Shown here piece by piece: positions 14,323-22,816 of a DNA stretch of 64,000 nt. Within the stretch, counting starts at the first letter, position 1; every line of letters starts with the position of its first letter. This DNA is from Polycladidibacter stylochi (GTDB lineage: Bacteria > Pseudomonadota > Alphaproteobacteria > Rhizobiales > Stappiaceae): NCBI RefSeq assembly GCF_001562055.1, contig NZ_LLWE01000029.1:1-64000 (forward strand), in the 5' to 3' direction. Position numbers and translations under genes: made by a program. The notes under the pieces were generated by a model. The model was given only the letters and a program-made list of their open reading frames with translations, searched no databases and had not been told where the DNA came from.

Positions 14323-14969
14323 CGTCGATAAAAGCCTTGTTTGGCCGCGCCCGCCAGCTTGGACTGGCCGAGGAAGACTTGCGGGATGTGGCCCGCCAGA
14401 TCACCGGCAGTGACAGTTTGCGTGGTCACAGCCGCGATACCTATGAGGTGATTCTACAGCGCATGGGTCCAGCGCCACGCAGCACCAAAGCATCCTCACC
14501 ATACCTGACCAAGGCGCGGGCGCTTTGGATTGCCGGATACAATCTGGGTCTGGTGCGCGATAAACGCGATGCCGCTTTGTATGCATTTATCAAGCGGCAA
14601 ACCGGTTTGGATCATGGTACATGGCTCAGCCGTGAGCGCGATGGCAAGCGGGTAGTTGAAGCACTCAAGGGGTGGCTGGCGCGTGATGGCGGTGTGGACT
14701 GGAGCACAGATAACAACCAGCCTGCACCATATAACAACCCGCGCTTTCAGGTGGCGATTGCCATTTACCGCGTGCTCCAGCAAGTGGCGGGAACACAAGA
14801 GGAATCAACCTTGCGTGGCCTACAGTGTTTTATCGAGGCCCATACCGGCTTGCAAAGCCTTACGCATCTCACACCCGCACAGTGGATAAGGGTGCAAAAC
14901 GCACTTGGCGAACGGCTACGTGATGTGCGTGGCGGTCTTGGCAAAGCCGCAATTCGCCGCGCCTCTTGA
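14319..14969 (+). CDS. gemA: GemA family regulator (Mu gp16-like, DUF1018)
   Basis: A 216-residue protein matching GemA/gp16 of Mu-like phages, a family linked to modulation of host gene expression and DNA supercoiling. The diagnostic part is TKARALWIAGYNLGLVRDKRDAALYAFIKRQTGLDH (about 65-100). The paired helices DGKRVVEALKGWLARDGGVDW and FQVAIAIYRVLQQ follow. It starts 4 bases inside the preceding gene and is followed at 10 bases by the Mor-like activator, the order seen in Mu-like phages. Confidence 0.85.
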   Translation: MTSIKALFGRARQLGLAEEDLRDVARQITGSDSLRGHSRDTYEVILQRMGPAPRSTKASSPYLTKARALWIAGYNLGLVRDKRDAALYAFIKRQTGLDHGTWLSRERDGKRVVEALKGWLARDGGVDWSTDNNQPAPYNNPRFQVAIAIYRVLQQVAGTQEESTLRGLQCFIEAHTGLQSLTHLTPAQWIRVQNALGERLRDVRGGLGKAAIRRAS

Positions 14970-14979
14970 GGAGAAAGGG

Positions 14980-15405
14980 ATGCCGATGGATCGCCGTTAT
15001 TTCACACCCAAGATGAATGAAATGATTGAGCTGGCAGGCATATCTCAAGTGGCGGTTGAGATGCTTATCAAAAGCCATGGTGGCTGCCGCATCCGCATCC
15101 CGCGCAGCCCCGGTGCGGACCACTGGCTATGCGGGCTGATTGGCGCAAAAAACGCTACGTTACTCTCCGATTATTATGGCGGCGAGGATATCGATCTACC
15201 GTTAGGGCCGTTCTCGTCATCTGCAGAGCGGCATCAGGCCATCCGGCGGCTGGATCGTGAGGGCCTGAATTATAACGAAATCGCCAAGCTTACCGGCATC
15301 AACCGGCGTACTGCCATCCGCCACGTTAAGGGTACCAGCAACCGCAGCCAGCAAGAACAACCGGACATGTTTGCCGGCCACCACCCGCGACCAAAGCGAA
15401 AATAA
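14980..15405 (+). CDS. mor: Mor-like transcription activator of late genes
   Basis: A 141-residue protein of the Mor/C activator family, which opens middle and late promoters in Mu. The dimerisation part contains GGCRIRIPRSPGADHWL and YYGGEDIDLP (about 34-74). The helix-turn-helix is GLNYNEIAKLTGINRRTAIRHVKG (95-118). ATG 14980 has a GAGGAGA site; an ATG two codons later is possible. It is the last gene before a strong terminator. Only one Mor/C-type gene is visible, so it may do both jobs here. Confidence 0.85.
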   Translation: MPMDRRYFTPKMNEMIELAGISQVAVEMLIKSHGGCRIRIPRSPGADHWLCGLIGAKNATLLSDYYGGEDIDLPLGPFSSSAERHQAIRRLDREGLNYNEIAKLTGINRRTAIRHVKGTSNRSQQEQPDMFAGHHPRPKRK

Positions 15406-15439
15406 CAATGTCAATGCAGAATAAAGATTCTTTCCCCTA

Positions 15440-15469
15440 GGGGCGGTGAACCTGTCACCGTCCCTTTTT
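15440..15469 (+). terminator. Strong rho-independent terminator of the early/middle operon
   Basis: GGGGCGGTGA pairs with TCACCGTCCC (10 bp, one G-U) around a 5-base loop and is followed by TTTTT at 15465-15469. It separates the Mor-like gene from the lysis and late genes, so a late promoter should lie in 15470-15515. Confidence 0.9.
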
Positions 15470-15518
15470 ACTGCACGTAATGGCAATCTTTGAGCGTTGA
15501 TTGTTTGGAGTTGCGTGC

Positions 15519-16172
15519 ATGAATAATATATTGTCAAAACGTTCTGTGAGTAAGCTTGAAGACATCCACCCGGATTTACTTCAAGTTGTGTTGCGGGCCT
15601 GTGAGTTAACCAGCCAGCCCTTTCAAATTAGTGAGGGTCGACGCACACTTGAGCGGCAAAAAAATCTTTTAAAACGCGGAGCCACCCGCACATTGAATTC
15701 GCGCCATTTAACCGGCCATGCGATTGATCTCTATGCAACCGAGGAAGACGGCTCCGGCGCGTTATGGCAATTCTCGCTTTATTGCGACATTGCTGATGCC
15801 ATGTTCGCCGCAGCAGACGAGCTGAATGTGGATCTGGAATGGGGTGGCAATTGGTCATCATTTCGCGATGGTCCGCACTTCCAGCTTTGCTGGCAAAAAT
15901 ACCCCGCTGGCTCCAATCCCGAGTTTCCAAATGCTCAAACGCAAGTAGATAAACAAGGCGTTGTGCTGGCCGCAGGTTGTAGTGGTGATCTGGTGACAGT
16001 TCTACAGCAAAGTCTGAAAAAGCTGAACGCAGGTTTCTTGAGTATAGACGGCGATTTCGGCCCGCAAACGCGGCTGGCCGTTAAGCGGTTCCAGCGCCAG
16101 CAGGGCCTAGCGCCTGATGGTATCGTCGGTCCGCAAACCCGCAAGGCGTTGCAACGCGCCTTGCAACAATAA
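15519..16172 (+). CDS. Endolysin: M15 peptidase with peptidoglycan-binding domain
   Basis: A 217-residue cell-wall hydrolase. The N-terminal peptidase part has the VanX/VanY-type zinc set H63, D70 (SRHLTGHAID) and H120 (DGPHFQL), typical of L-Ala-D-Glu or D-Ala carboxypeptidase-like endolysins. Residues 150-217 form a peptidoglycan_binding_1 domain (DLVTVLQQSLKKLNAG, DGDFGPQTRLAVKRFQRQQGL, DGIVGPQTRKAL). No signal peptide is seen, so release needs the holin. ATG 15519 has TGGAG upstream and is preferred to an earlier TTG. Confidence 0.9.
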   Translation: MNNILSKRSVSKLEDIHPDLLQVVLRACELTSQPFQISEGRRTLERQKNLLKRGATRTLNSRHLTGHAIDLYATEEDGSGALWQFSLYCDIADAMFAAADELNVDLEWGGNWSSFRDGPHFQLCWQKYPAGSNPEFPNAQTQVDKQGVVLAAGCSGDLVTVLQQSLKKLNAGFLSIDGDFGPQTRLAVKRFQRQQGLAPDGIVGPQTRKALQRALQQ

Positions 16173-16237
16173 ACATCAACACATGCACGCGGCCCCATCA
16201 TCAAACCTCAAAACCCCGGCTTTAAAGGAGCTTTAAA

Positions 16238-16435
16238 ATGACCCCGACCAAATCCGCTTGGGCCTCGAAAATCAACTGGACAGCCACCATCGGCGCACTG
16301 GCAGCCGTTGCTACCGTGTTCGGCATTGATATCGACCCGGCATTACAGGCCAAAATCGCCGCTTCCATATCGGCGGTATCCGGTGTGGCGGTGGTGATCT
16401 GGCGCACGTGGTTCACCAGCAAAAAAATCGGCTAG
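16238..16435 (+). CDS. Small holin-like membrane protein
   Basis: A 65-residue protein. It has a positively charged start, one or two hydrophobic helices (TIGALAAVATVFGI and ISAVSGVAVVIWRTWF) and a basic end (TSKKIG). It lies between the endolysin and spanin genes with AAGGAG upstream, which together suggests a holin. No strong family signature is visible. Confidence 0.65.
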   Translation: MTPTKSAWASKINWTATIGALAAVATVFGIDIDPALQAKIAASISAVSGVAVVIWRTWFTSKKIG

Positions 16436-16438
16436 CTG

Positions 16439-16678
16439 ATGGGCTGGCTCACCATGATCACCGCACTCGTTAAATTTCTGGGTGCGGTGGCAACATACTC
16501 AAAACAGATGCAATCAGAAAAAGCAGGCCGCACTCAGGTGATCGCACTGCTTTTGCAAAGGATGAGCGATGACCTGCAATTGGCCGCGCGAACGCGTACT
16601 GAGTTTGATCGTGATTTACTGCGCAATCCTGAGCGGCTGTACGACGATGACGGCTACAAACGCTCCGGAGATGGGTGA
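16439..16678 (+). CDS. Inner-membrane spanin candidate (Rz-like)
   Basis: A 79-residue protein with an N-terminal hydrophobic stretch (WLTMITALVKFLGAVATY) followed by a charged, helical periplasm-type tail. The lipoprotein gene downstream starts inside it in another frame, the overlapping layout of Rz/Rz1 spanins. It is shorter than most Rz proteins, so the call rests mainly on position and overlap. Confidence 0.5.
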   Translation: MGWLTMITALVKFLGAVATYSKQMQSEKAGRTQVIALLLQRMSDDLQLAARTRTEFDRDLLRNPERLYDDDGYKRSGDG

Positions 16679-16829
16679 TTTGCCACGCATGCAATGCCTG
16701 ATTTTTACGCCGCTCGGCTGGCACGAAAATGACACGCGCCGAACCATTGAGGGCGTCAAACGCCACAACGCTGTTTATGCCCGCCAATGTTCGTCGATCA
16801 TTCCCATCGCCAAACCGGAGATAGAGTAG
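16569..16829 (+). CDS. Outer-membrane lipoprotein, spanin candidate (Rz1-like)
   Basis: An 86-residue protein with a lipoprotein signal sequence: hydrophobic VLSLIVIYCAI, then the lipobox LSGC with C24 as the acylation site. It overlaps the Rz-like gene by 110 bases in a different frame. A conserved-looking pair PRMQCL and YARQCSSI follows, typical of Rz1-like cysteine patterns. It would join the inner-membrane partner to fuse membranes at lysis. Confidence 0.6.
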   Translation: MTCNWPRERVLSLIVIYCAILSGCTTMTATNAPEMGDLPRMQCLIFTPLGWHENDTRRTIEGVKRHNAVYARQCSSIIPIAKPEIE

Positions 16830-17044
16830 TGAACCAAGAGGCCCAGATCGAACAGGCACGAAAGCGTGTTGAAGCCGAGGCCCGCGAGGCGATTACATCT
16901 ATCCAGCAACAGCTGGATGCCAGAGGGTGCGAGCGCTGTGTCGATTGCGAGGCGGTTATTCCAAAGCGTCGCCGCGCGGCGAGCCCCAGTGCCATTCGTT
17001 GCATTGATTGCCAGAGCCGCTTCGAGATTGAGGGAGGCCGGTAA
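16829..17044 (+). CDS. TraR/DksA-type C4 zinc-finger protein
   Basis: A 71-residue protein starting at a GTG that overlaps the previous stop (TAGTG). The helical N-terminus is followed by C37-x2-C40-x17-C58-x2-C61, the DksA/TraR zinc-finger spacing, within RCVDCEAVIPKRRRA and AIRCIDCQSRFE. Such phage proteins can act on RNA polymerase through its secondary channel. It is common in this slot of Mu-like and P2-like phages. Confidence 0.85.
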   Translation: MNQEAQIEQARKRVEAEAREAITSIQQQLDARGCERCVDCEAVIPKRRRAASPSAIRCIDCQSRFEIEGGR

Positions 17045-17374
17045 ATGTGGAGCGCCGAAGATTTGCGAAACTGGCTGGCGGTATCGCTCTCGACCATCGC
17101 CATCATCACCACCATCTGGGGCTGGTTGCAAACCCGTGCCCGTGACAACTCCGGCAAAATTGAGCGCTTGTCAGAGCGTTTGGTGAAAACCGAAGGCACG
17201 CTCAAATCATTGGAACGCGAGCTGGAGCATTTGCCGAGCAAAGAGGCGGTGCATCAGATCGAATTGACGCTGGCCGAGGTGCGCGGCGGTCTTAATACCA
17301 TGGCCACGTCGTTCGAGAGCATCAAGCGCACCACCGAGCGCATTGAAAACCACCTGATGGAGAGCGGTAAATGA
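17045..17374 (+). CDS. DUF2730 family phage protein
   Basis: A 109-residue protein with one N-terminal membrane helix (WLAVSLSTIAIITTIWGWL) and a coiled-coil tail (KIERLSERLVKTEGTLKSLERELEHL). This is the pattern of DUF2730 in Mu-like phages, between the lysis and terminase genes. The role is unknown. Confidence 0.75.
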   Translation: MWSAEDLRNWLAVSLSTIAIITTIWGWLQTRARDNSGKIERLSERLVKTEGTLKSLERELEHLPSKEAVHQIELTLAEVRGGLNTMATSFESIKRTTERIENHLMESGK

Positions 17375-17670
17375 ATTATGCCGACAAAATAAATTCTGAT
17401 GTGCGCCTGATTGTATTGCGCGCACTCTATAACGAGCCGGATTATTCCTTGAATTCGTCGATCCTGACCAAAATTCTGGAGGAGTTCGGCCATGTGAAAT
17501 CGCGTGATTATGTGCACAATCAGCTGCGCTATCTGGAGCGCGAAGTACAGGCGCTCACATTGCGCAGTGCCGGGTCTATACTCATCGCCCAGCTCACACA
17601 GTCGGGGCGCGATCATGTGGAGCGCCGCTGTGTACTGACTGGCGTTGATCGCCCCTCTCCGGAGGCATGA
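17371..17670 (+). CDS. Small winged-helix phage protein
   Basis: A 99-residue protein, overlapping DUF2730 by ATGA. VRLIVLRALYNEPDYSLNSSILTKILEEFGHVKSRDYVHNQLRYLEREVQALTL reads as a winged helix, with a wing strand TLRSAGSILIAQLTQSGRDHV. Homologues of similar size sit before the DUF3486 gene in many Mu-like phages. The function is unknown; a regulatory or packaging-accessory role is possible. Confidence 0.65.
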   Translation: MNYADKINSDVRLIVLRALYNEPDYSLNSSILTKILEEFGHVKSRDYVHNQLRYLEREVQALTLRSAGSILIAQLTQSGRDHVERRCVLTGVDRPSPEA

Positions 17671-17673
17671 TCA

Positions 17674-18261
17674 ATGGCAAAAGAGCGTGCCAGTCGTGGG
17701 CGTTTGTCCGATATTGATCTGCTGCCGGACGAAGCGCAAAGCGTGGTGGAATGGGCAGCGCAGGAGCTGGCAAAAACCGACCGCACCCAGCAAGACATTC
17801 TGGAAGAATTTAACAGCCGGTTGAAGATCATTGATCCAACGCTCGGTCCCATATCCAGATCGGCGTTCAATCGCTACTCCATCCGCCAATCAATCATGAC
17901 AAGGCGTCAAAAAAACACCCGTGAAATCGCCAAGGCGATGGCGCTCAATCTGGGCACACAAAGCTCTGATGAGGTGACAATTCTGGCTGCGGAAGCCATC
18001 AAGACATTGATTTTTGAAATCCTTGGCGATGCAGGCGAAACCGGTCTTGCACCGGTTGAGGCCATGCGGTTGGCCACGGCGCTCAAACAGGCCACAGCAG
18101 CCCAGCATATTTCCTCCGATCGCAGGGCCAAGGTCGAGCGCGAGTTTGAAGAAAAGGCGAAGGCGGCCGTTGACCGTGTTGCCAAGAAAAAAGGCATTTC
18201 CAAAGACGCGGCCAATACCATCAAATCCGCCATTCTGGGTGTGGACATGGAGGGTAAATAA
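17674..18261 (+). CDS. DUF3486 family protein, small terminase (Mu gp27-like)
   Basis: A 195-residue protein of the DUF3486 family. It opens with RASRGRLSDIDLLPDEAQ, continues with TQQDILEEFNSRLKIIDPTLGPISRSAFNRYSIR (about 49-82, an HTH-like DNA-recognition part), and ends with helical sequence. It pairs with the large terminase that follows with a 1-base overlap, to recognise and package phage DNA. Confidence 0.85.
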   Translation: MAKERASRGRLSDIDLLPDEAQSVVEWAAQELAKTDRTQQDILEEFNSRLKIIDPTLGPISRSAFNRYSIRQSIMTRRQKNTREIAKAMALNLGTQSSDEVTILAAEAIKTLIFEILGDAGETGLAPVEAMRLATALKQATAAQHISSDRRAKVEREFEEKAKAAVDRVAKKKGISKDAANTIKSAILGVDMEGK

Positions 18262-19925
18262 TGAGCGCACCCGTTCGCCAGAAACAGATAGAGAGCGCCG
18301 AGCGCTTAACAAAACGGCAATGGGCAGAACTGCGAGCCGATAGTGGGCGCGTAACTCCAGCAGTCGGCAATCTGGCAGACATGGGACAAACAGATGTGCT
18401 GCTGGGGTATCAGCAGCGCTTATTGCTAACAACCGCCAGCCATCAGGTGACAGTGGTTGAAAAATCACGCCGAACCGGTGCCACATGGGCGCTGGGGGCC
18501 GATGCGGTTTTGACCAGCGCAACGGCAAAATCCGATGGCGGCCAGAACACATACTACATCGGCTTTAATCTGGAGATGGCGCGCGAGTTTATCGATTGCT
18601 GCGGCGAGTGGGCGAGTGCCTTCCATAATCTGGCAGTCGAGATCGAGGAGTATTTGTTTACCGATGGCAAATTGCCGGATGGCAAGGACAACAATATCCA
18701 AGCCTTCCGGATCCGCTTTGCCTCCGGTTTCCAGATCGTGGCGCTTTCCTCCAAGCCGCGTTCATTGCGTGGCCGTCAGGGCTATGTAATTATTGACGAG
18801 GCCGCGTTTCATGACGATTTAAAAGAGCTTTTAAAAGCAGCCCTTGCCCTGCTTATGTGGGGTGGTAAGGTTTGTATTATTTCCACTCATGATGGCGACG
18901 AGAACCCGTTCAACCAGCTGGTGAATGACGTGCGTGCGGGACGCAAGCCCTACGCCTTGCTGCGCTTTGATCTGGATGATGCGCTTATCGAGGGACTGTA
19001 TGAGCGTATTTGCCTGCGCACAGCCGTGGTTTGGAGCGCAGAAGGCGAAGCGCTGTGGCGCGAAAAGCTCATCGCCTCCTATGGCGAGGGCGCAGAAGAA
19101 GAGCTGTACTGTGTACCGTCAAAAGGTTCCGGCGCTTATTTGCCAAGTTCGCTTATTCGCGCCCGTATGGAAGACGTGCCGGTGCTGCGCTGGTCCTGTC
19201 CGGACGGGTTCGTACATGAGCCGGAAGAAAAGCGCATCGCTGATACCAATGACTGGTTGGAGGAGCATGTGGCTCCGGTGCTGGCAGCGCTTGATCCGGA
19301 TCTGCGCCATCATGCCGGGCTGGATTTTGCCCGTGTGGCCGATTTGACTGTACTATGGCCCTTGCAGGTGCAGCGCAATATGGCCCTGCGCACACCGTTT
19401 GTGCTTGAGCTGCGCAATGTACCGTTCGAACAACAAAAACAAATCCTGCTCTATGTGCTCAAAGCCTTGCCACTATTCTCCTCTGCCGCCCTTGATGGTG
19501 GCGGTAATGGTGCCCATCTGGCCGAGGTTATCCAGCAGCAGTTCGGTGCACACTGTATCGAGATCATTCTGTTCAGCCAGAGTTTTTACCGCGACAATTT
19601 TCCTGTTCTGAAAGCTGGGTTTGAGGATGGCGATTTTGCTATCCCCAAGGATGATGACATCCACAACGATTTTCGCGCCATTAAAACCCAGCGTGGCATT
19701 CCGCAGGTGCCGAGCGACCAGCGTACACTGGAGCTGGCCTCAAAGGGCAAGAAACGCCATGGCGATGGCGCAATTGCAGCGCTGCTAGCCAAATATGCAA
19801 GTGATATGGACGTGGCCGAATACGCCTACATTACACAGCTAAATGATGAGCTGGACAGCACCGACGAGGATGACTGGGACGATGAGGCAACCCTTTATAA
19901 TGCGCGCACAGATGGATTGGTCTGA
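18261..19925 (+). CDS. Terminase large subunit (Mu gp28-like)
   Basis: A 554-residue packaging motor. The ATPase part has a Walker A-like segment EKSRRTGATW (67-76), Walker B GYVIIDEAAF (D179, E180) and a C-motif-like CIISTHDG (205-212). The nuclease part has GLDFARVADLTV (D355, D361), ALDGGGNG and a late acidic segment, as expected for an RNase H-type fold. It overlaps the small-subunit gene by one base and the portal gene by one base. Confidence 0.93.
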   Translation: MSAPVRQKQIESAERLTKRQWAELRADSGRVTPAVGNLADMGQTDVLLGYQQRLLLTTASHQVTVVEKSRRTGATWALGADAVLTSATAKSDGGQNTYYIGFNLEMAREFIDCCGEWASAFHNLAVEIEEYLFTDGKLPDGKDNNIQAFRIRFASGFQIVALSSKPRSLRGRQGYVIIDEAAFHDDLKELLKAALALLMWGGKVCIISTHDGDENPFNQLVNDVRAGRKPYALLRFDLDDALIEGLYERICLRTAVVWSAEGEALWREKLIASYGEGAEEELYCVPSKGSGAYLPSSLIRARMEDVPVLRWSCPDGFVHEPEEKRIADTNDWLEEHVAPVLAALDPDLRHHAGLDFARVADLTVLWPLQVQRNMALRTPFVLELRNVPFEQQKQILLYVLKALPLFSSAALDGGGNGAHLAEVIQQQFGAHCIEIILFSQSFYRDNFPVLKAGFEDGDFAIPKDDDIHNDFRAIKTQRGIPQVPSDQRTLELASKGKKRHGDGAIAALLAKYASDMDVAEYAYITQLNDELDSTDEDDWDDEATLYNARTDGLV

Positions 19926-21484
19926 TGGATTTAAAAGAGACTTTAAAGCGCTTTGCAAAGCCTAAAAAACTGGCTCAGCGCCAAGCAACCGCCACCGCGC
20001 AGGGTGTGCGCTCGGTGGTGAGCGAACCGGTTGCCAATGCGCTGACCCCGCAAAAACTGGCGGGTATTTTGAAGGCGGCCGTTGACGATGACCCGGCAGA
20101 TTTTTTCGAGTTGGCGCAGGAGATGGAGGAACGCGACGGCCATTACGCATCCGTGATCTCAACCCGCAAGCTTGCGCTGATAGGGCTGGAAGATGAACTC
20201 GGTGCAGAAGACAGTGACAAAAAAGCCTTCGAGATTGCCGAGGCTGTGCGCACGGACATTTTAGAGAACCCGCTGTTTGATGGTCTCAAAATGGATTTGC
20301 TGGACGCGCTCGGCAAAGGGGTGGCGCTGGTGGAAATCACGTGGGACACATCCGGCCCACGCTGGAAACCCGCCGCCTTTGACTGGGTGGATCCGCGCTG
20401 GCTGCAGTTCGACAAAGAAACACGGCGCGAAATCCGCCTCAAGCAGGATGAAAGTGCAGAGGGCACCGCGCTGCAAGAGTTCAAGTATGTCACCCACTTG
20501 CCCAAGATCAAGTCGGGCCTGCCGGTGCGCGGCGGTCTGGCGCGGTTGGCTGTTTGGTCATGGATGCTAAAAAGCTACACGCTCAAGGATTGGGCGGCGT
20601 TTGGCGAAATCTTTGGCCAGCCCCTACGGCTTGGCAAATACAGCGCCAATGCTAGTGACAAGGACAAGCGAGCGCTGCTGCAGGCGGTGCGCTCAATCGC
20701 CCGTGATGCAGCCGCTATCATTCCGCAATCCATGGATATGGAGCTGATCCAGAGCAAATCCTCTGGCGGGGCCGTATTTAAAGAACTGGCGGAATATCTG
20801 GACAAACAGATAAGTAAAGCGGTGCTTGGCCAAACCATGACCACCGATGATGGTTCCTCCCAGTCACAGGCTACTGTGCACGATGATGTACGATCCGACA
20901 TCAAGGCGGCGGACGCGGCGCAGCTGGCTAGATCGATTAATACCCATTTGATCCAGCCCTATGTGATGCTCAATTTCGGGCGGCAGGAACACTATCCCGT
21001 TTACAAGCTGGTGATTGATGAGCCGGAAGACCTCAAAACCGAAGTGGAAATTCTGGATACGTTGCTAAACAATGGTCTGGACGTATCGCGATCGCAGATA
21101 CGCGATAAATTCGGTTGGCGGGCACCGGAGGATAAGGAGGACGTGTTCCTGGGCAAACAGAAAGAGGAACCGCATAAACCTGCCAATAAGCCGCCTATGA
21201 GCACTGCACTTAACCGCCAAAAGCTGCCAAATGACGCGCATGAACACACGCATGATCACCCGGATCACTTGGACACGATCATCCAAGACGGGCTGGCCGA
21301 TTGGCAAAAGCAAGGTGACCCGCTGCTGGATCCGGTGATTAAAGCGCTGGAGCAAGCCCACGATTACACGGGTTTTTTAAAGGCGCTTGAAAGCTTGATG
21401 CAACAGCAGGATATGGGTCCGCTAACCGATGCGCTGACGCAGGCCACCATCACAGCACGCATGAGCGGGGCAGCGGATGAGTGA
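19925..21484 (+). CDS. Portal protein, DUF935 family (Mu gp29-like)
   Basis: A 519-residue protein of DUF935, the portal ring of Mu-like heads. Typical parts are MEERDGHYASVISTRKLAL, FDWVDPRWLQFDKETRREIRL, WSWMLKSYTLKDWAAFGEIFGQPLRLGKY (about 205-233) and KAVLGQTMTTDDGSSQSQATVHDDVR. A histidine-rich patch (HEHTHDHPDHLD, about 438-449) lies in the C-terminal region. It overlaps the next gene by 8 bases. Confidence 0.92.
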   Translation: MDLKETLKRFAKPKKLAQRQATATAQGVRSVVSEPVANALTPQKLAGILKAAVDDDPADFFELAQEMEERDGHYASVISTRKLALIGLEDELGAEDSDKKAFEIAEAVRTDILENPLFDGLKMDLLDALGKGVALVEITWDTSGPRWKPAAFDWVDPRWLQFDKETRREIRLKQDESAEGTALQEFKYVTHLPKIKSGLPVRGGLARLAVWSWMLKSYTLKDWAAFGEIFGQPLRLGKYSANASDKDKRALLQAVRSIARDAAAIIPQSMDMELIQSKSSGGAVFKELAEYLDKQISKAVLGQTMTTDDGSSQSQATVHDDVRSDIKAADAAQLARSINTHLIQPYVMLNFGRQEHYPVYKLVIDEPEDLKTEVEILDTLLNNGLDVSRSQIRDKFGWRAPEDKEDVFLGKQKEEPHKPANKPPMSTALNRQKLPNDAHEHTHDHPDHLDTIIQDGLADWQKQGDPLLDPVIKALEQAHDYTGFLKALESLMQQQDMGPLTDALTQATITARMSGAADE

Positions 21485-22691
21485 CACATTCCGCTTTGCG
21501 CAAGGGCCTGCGCCGGAGGTGGCTGCCTATCTGGATGCCCGCACGGTTGCCGCCAGTTTCGATTGGCGCGACATCTACGGCCAAGAGCACGCGTTTAATT
21601 TTACGGTCGCCAAAGCCACGCAGCTGGATGTCTTGACGCAGCTACACACGGCCACACGCACTGCGATTGATCAGGGTCTGCCGTTTGAAGCGTTCAAAAA
21701 GCAGCTCACGCCCGAATTGCGCGCTATGGGCTGGTGGGGCAAGCAGGAAATGCGCGACCCGAAAACCGGCGAACGCAAACTTGTCCAGCTGGGTTCCAAC
21801 CGCCGCTTGAAAACCATTTACTGGGCCAACACCCGCACCGCATATGGCGCGGGCAAGTGGCAGCGGGCGCAGCGTACCAAAAAAGCGCTGCCCTATTTTG
21901 TGTATCGGCTTGGGGTGTCCAACGAGCACCGCCCGCATCATGTGGCCAAGGAAAATGTGGTACTGCCGGTTGACCACCCGTTTTGGGATACGTGGTACCC
22001 GCCTAATGGCTGGGGCTGTAACTGCTGGCTGCGACAGATCACCAGACGCGAGGCGGAGCACTATGGCGGCGAGAGCACCCCGCCACAGGTGCCAATGCGT
22101 GAATGGACTAACAAGCGCACCGGCGAGGTGTTGCAGGTGCCCGAGGGCATTGACGCAGGTTGGCAAACCAACCCCGGCAAGAGCCGCGCCCGCAATCTGG
22201 CACAGCATCTCAGCGGCAAACTGGACGCAGCGCCCGCGCCACTTCGCAGTGCAGCCATGCATGACATGCTGAATTCCCAAGTCTTCAAGCAGGTGCAAGG
22301 CGGCGCGTTTGGGACCAGTAAAGAGGTGTTTGTGCCAGTTGCCATTGTGCCGCAAAATGTTGCCAAACAAATGGGCGCGACAACACGAGTGGCGCTATTC
22401 TCACCAGAAGATGCGGCCAAGCAGATTCGCAAGCGCGACGGCTTGGATGGATTGAACCTGCAGCCTAATGACTATTTGAAAGTTCAGCAACTCTTGGACA
22501 ATGGTGTCATATTACATGAACGCGAACGCAGTTTCTCGGCTTTCGGCCTTGTCGATAATCGTTACTGGTTTGCAGCCTTCCGGGTGACAAAAGATGGCAA
22601 ACAGTTGTTTTTGAAGTCATTCCGAAGAGCGAATGATAATGAACCTATTAATAGGCCGCGGAAGTTCAAAACAATTAGGGAAGGTAAGTAG
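21477..22691 (+). CDS. Head morphogenesis protein (Mu gp30/SPP1 gp7-like) with C-terminal nuclease-like domain
   Basis: A 404-residue two-part protein. Residues 1-255 are the minor head protein (FDWRDIYGQEHAFNFTVAKA, TIYWANTRTAYGAGKWQRAQR, and the CNCWLRQITRREA cysteine/tryptophan motif). Residues about 275-404 look like a PBECR-type nuclease domain of the Barnase-EndoU-ColicinE5-RelE group (LLDNGVILHERERSFSAFGLVDNRYWFAAFRVTKDG, FLKSFRRAN). Such domains are known fused to phage head proteins and may enter the host with DNA to act against rivals or host RNA. The C-terminal assignment is by pattern only. Confidence 0.85.
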   Translation: MSDTFRFAQGPAPEVAAYLDARTVAASFDWRDIYGQEHAFNFTVAKATQLDVLTQLHTATRTAIDQGLPFEAFKKQLTPELRAMGWWGKQEMRDPKTGERKLVQLGSNRRLKTIYWANTRTAYGAGKWQRAQRTKKALPYFVYRLGVSNEHRPHHVAKENVVLPVDHPFWDTWYPPNGWGCNCWLRQITRREAEHYGGESTPPQVPMREWTNKRTGEVLQVPEGIDAGWQTNPGKSRARNLAQHLSGKLDAAPAPLRSAAMHDMLNSQVFKQVQGGAFGTSKEVFVPVAIVPQNVAKQMGATTRVALFSPEDAAKQIRKRDGLDGLNLQPNDYLKVQQLLDNGVILHERERSFSAFGLVDNRYWFAAFRVTKDGKQLFLKSFRRANDNEPINRPRKFKTIREGK

Positions 22692-22771
22692 CGCCCTGAG
22701 AGCCGGAAACCGCTCCCAGAGGGTTTCCCCTCGCATCGCAGGTGCGATGGTTGTCCGTTGCGTGGGCGCTG
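22691..22771 (+). ncRNA. Candidate three-way-junction RNA between head and exported-protein genes
   Basis: AGCGCCC (22691-22697) pairs with GGGCGCT (22765-22771) as a closing stem. Inside it are two perfect hairpins, GGAAACC/GGTTTCC (22706-22712 with 22723-22729) and CATCGC-AGGT-GCGATG (22735-22750). This is dense structure in a late-operon gap and has no U-run. It may be an RNA element, a processing site, or a structured leader for the following cargo gene. Confidence 0.4.
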
Positions 22772-22816
22772 TCCTATAGTTAGGTGCATTTTGATTTGCA
22801 ATCAAGGAGATTTTAA

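Noticed and set aside
21642-22370. Minus-strand open frame of 242 codons
   Set aside because: Antisense shadow of the head morphogenesis gene, with no ribosome site and no family signature.
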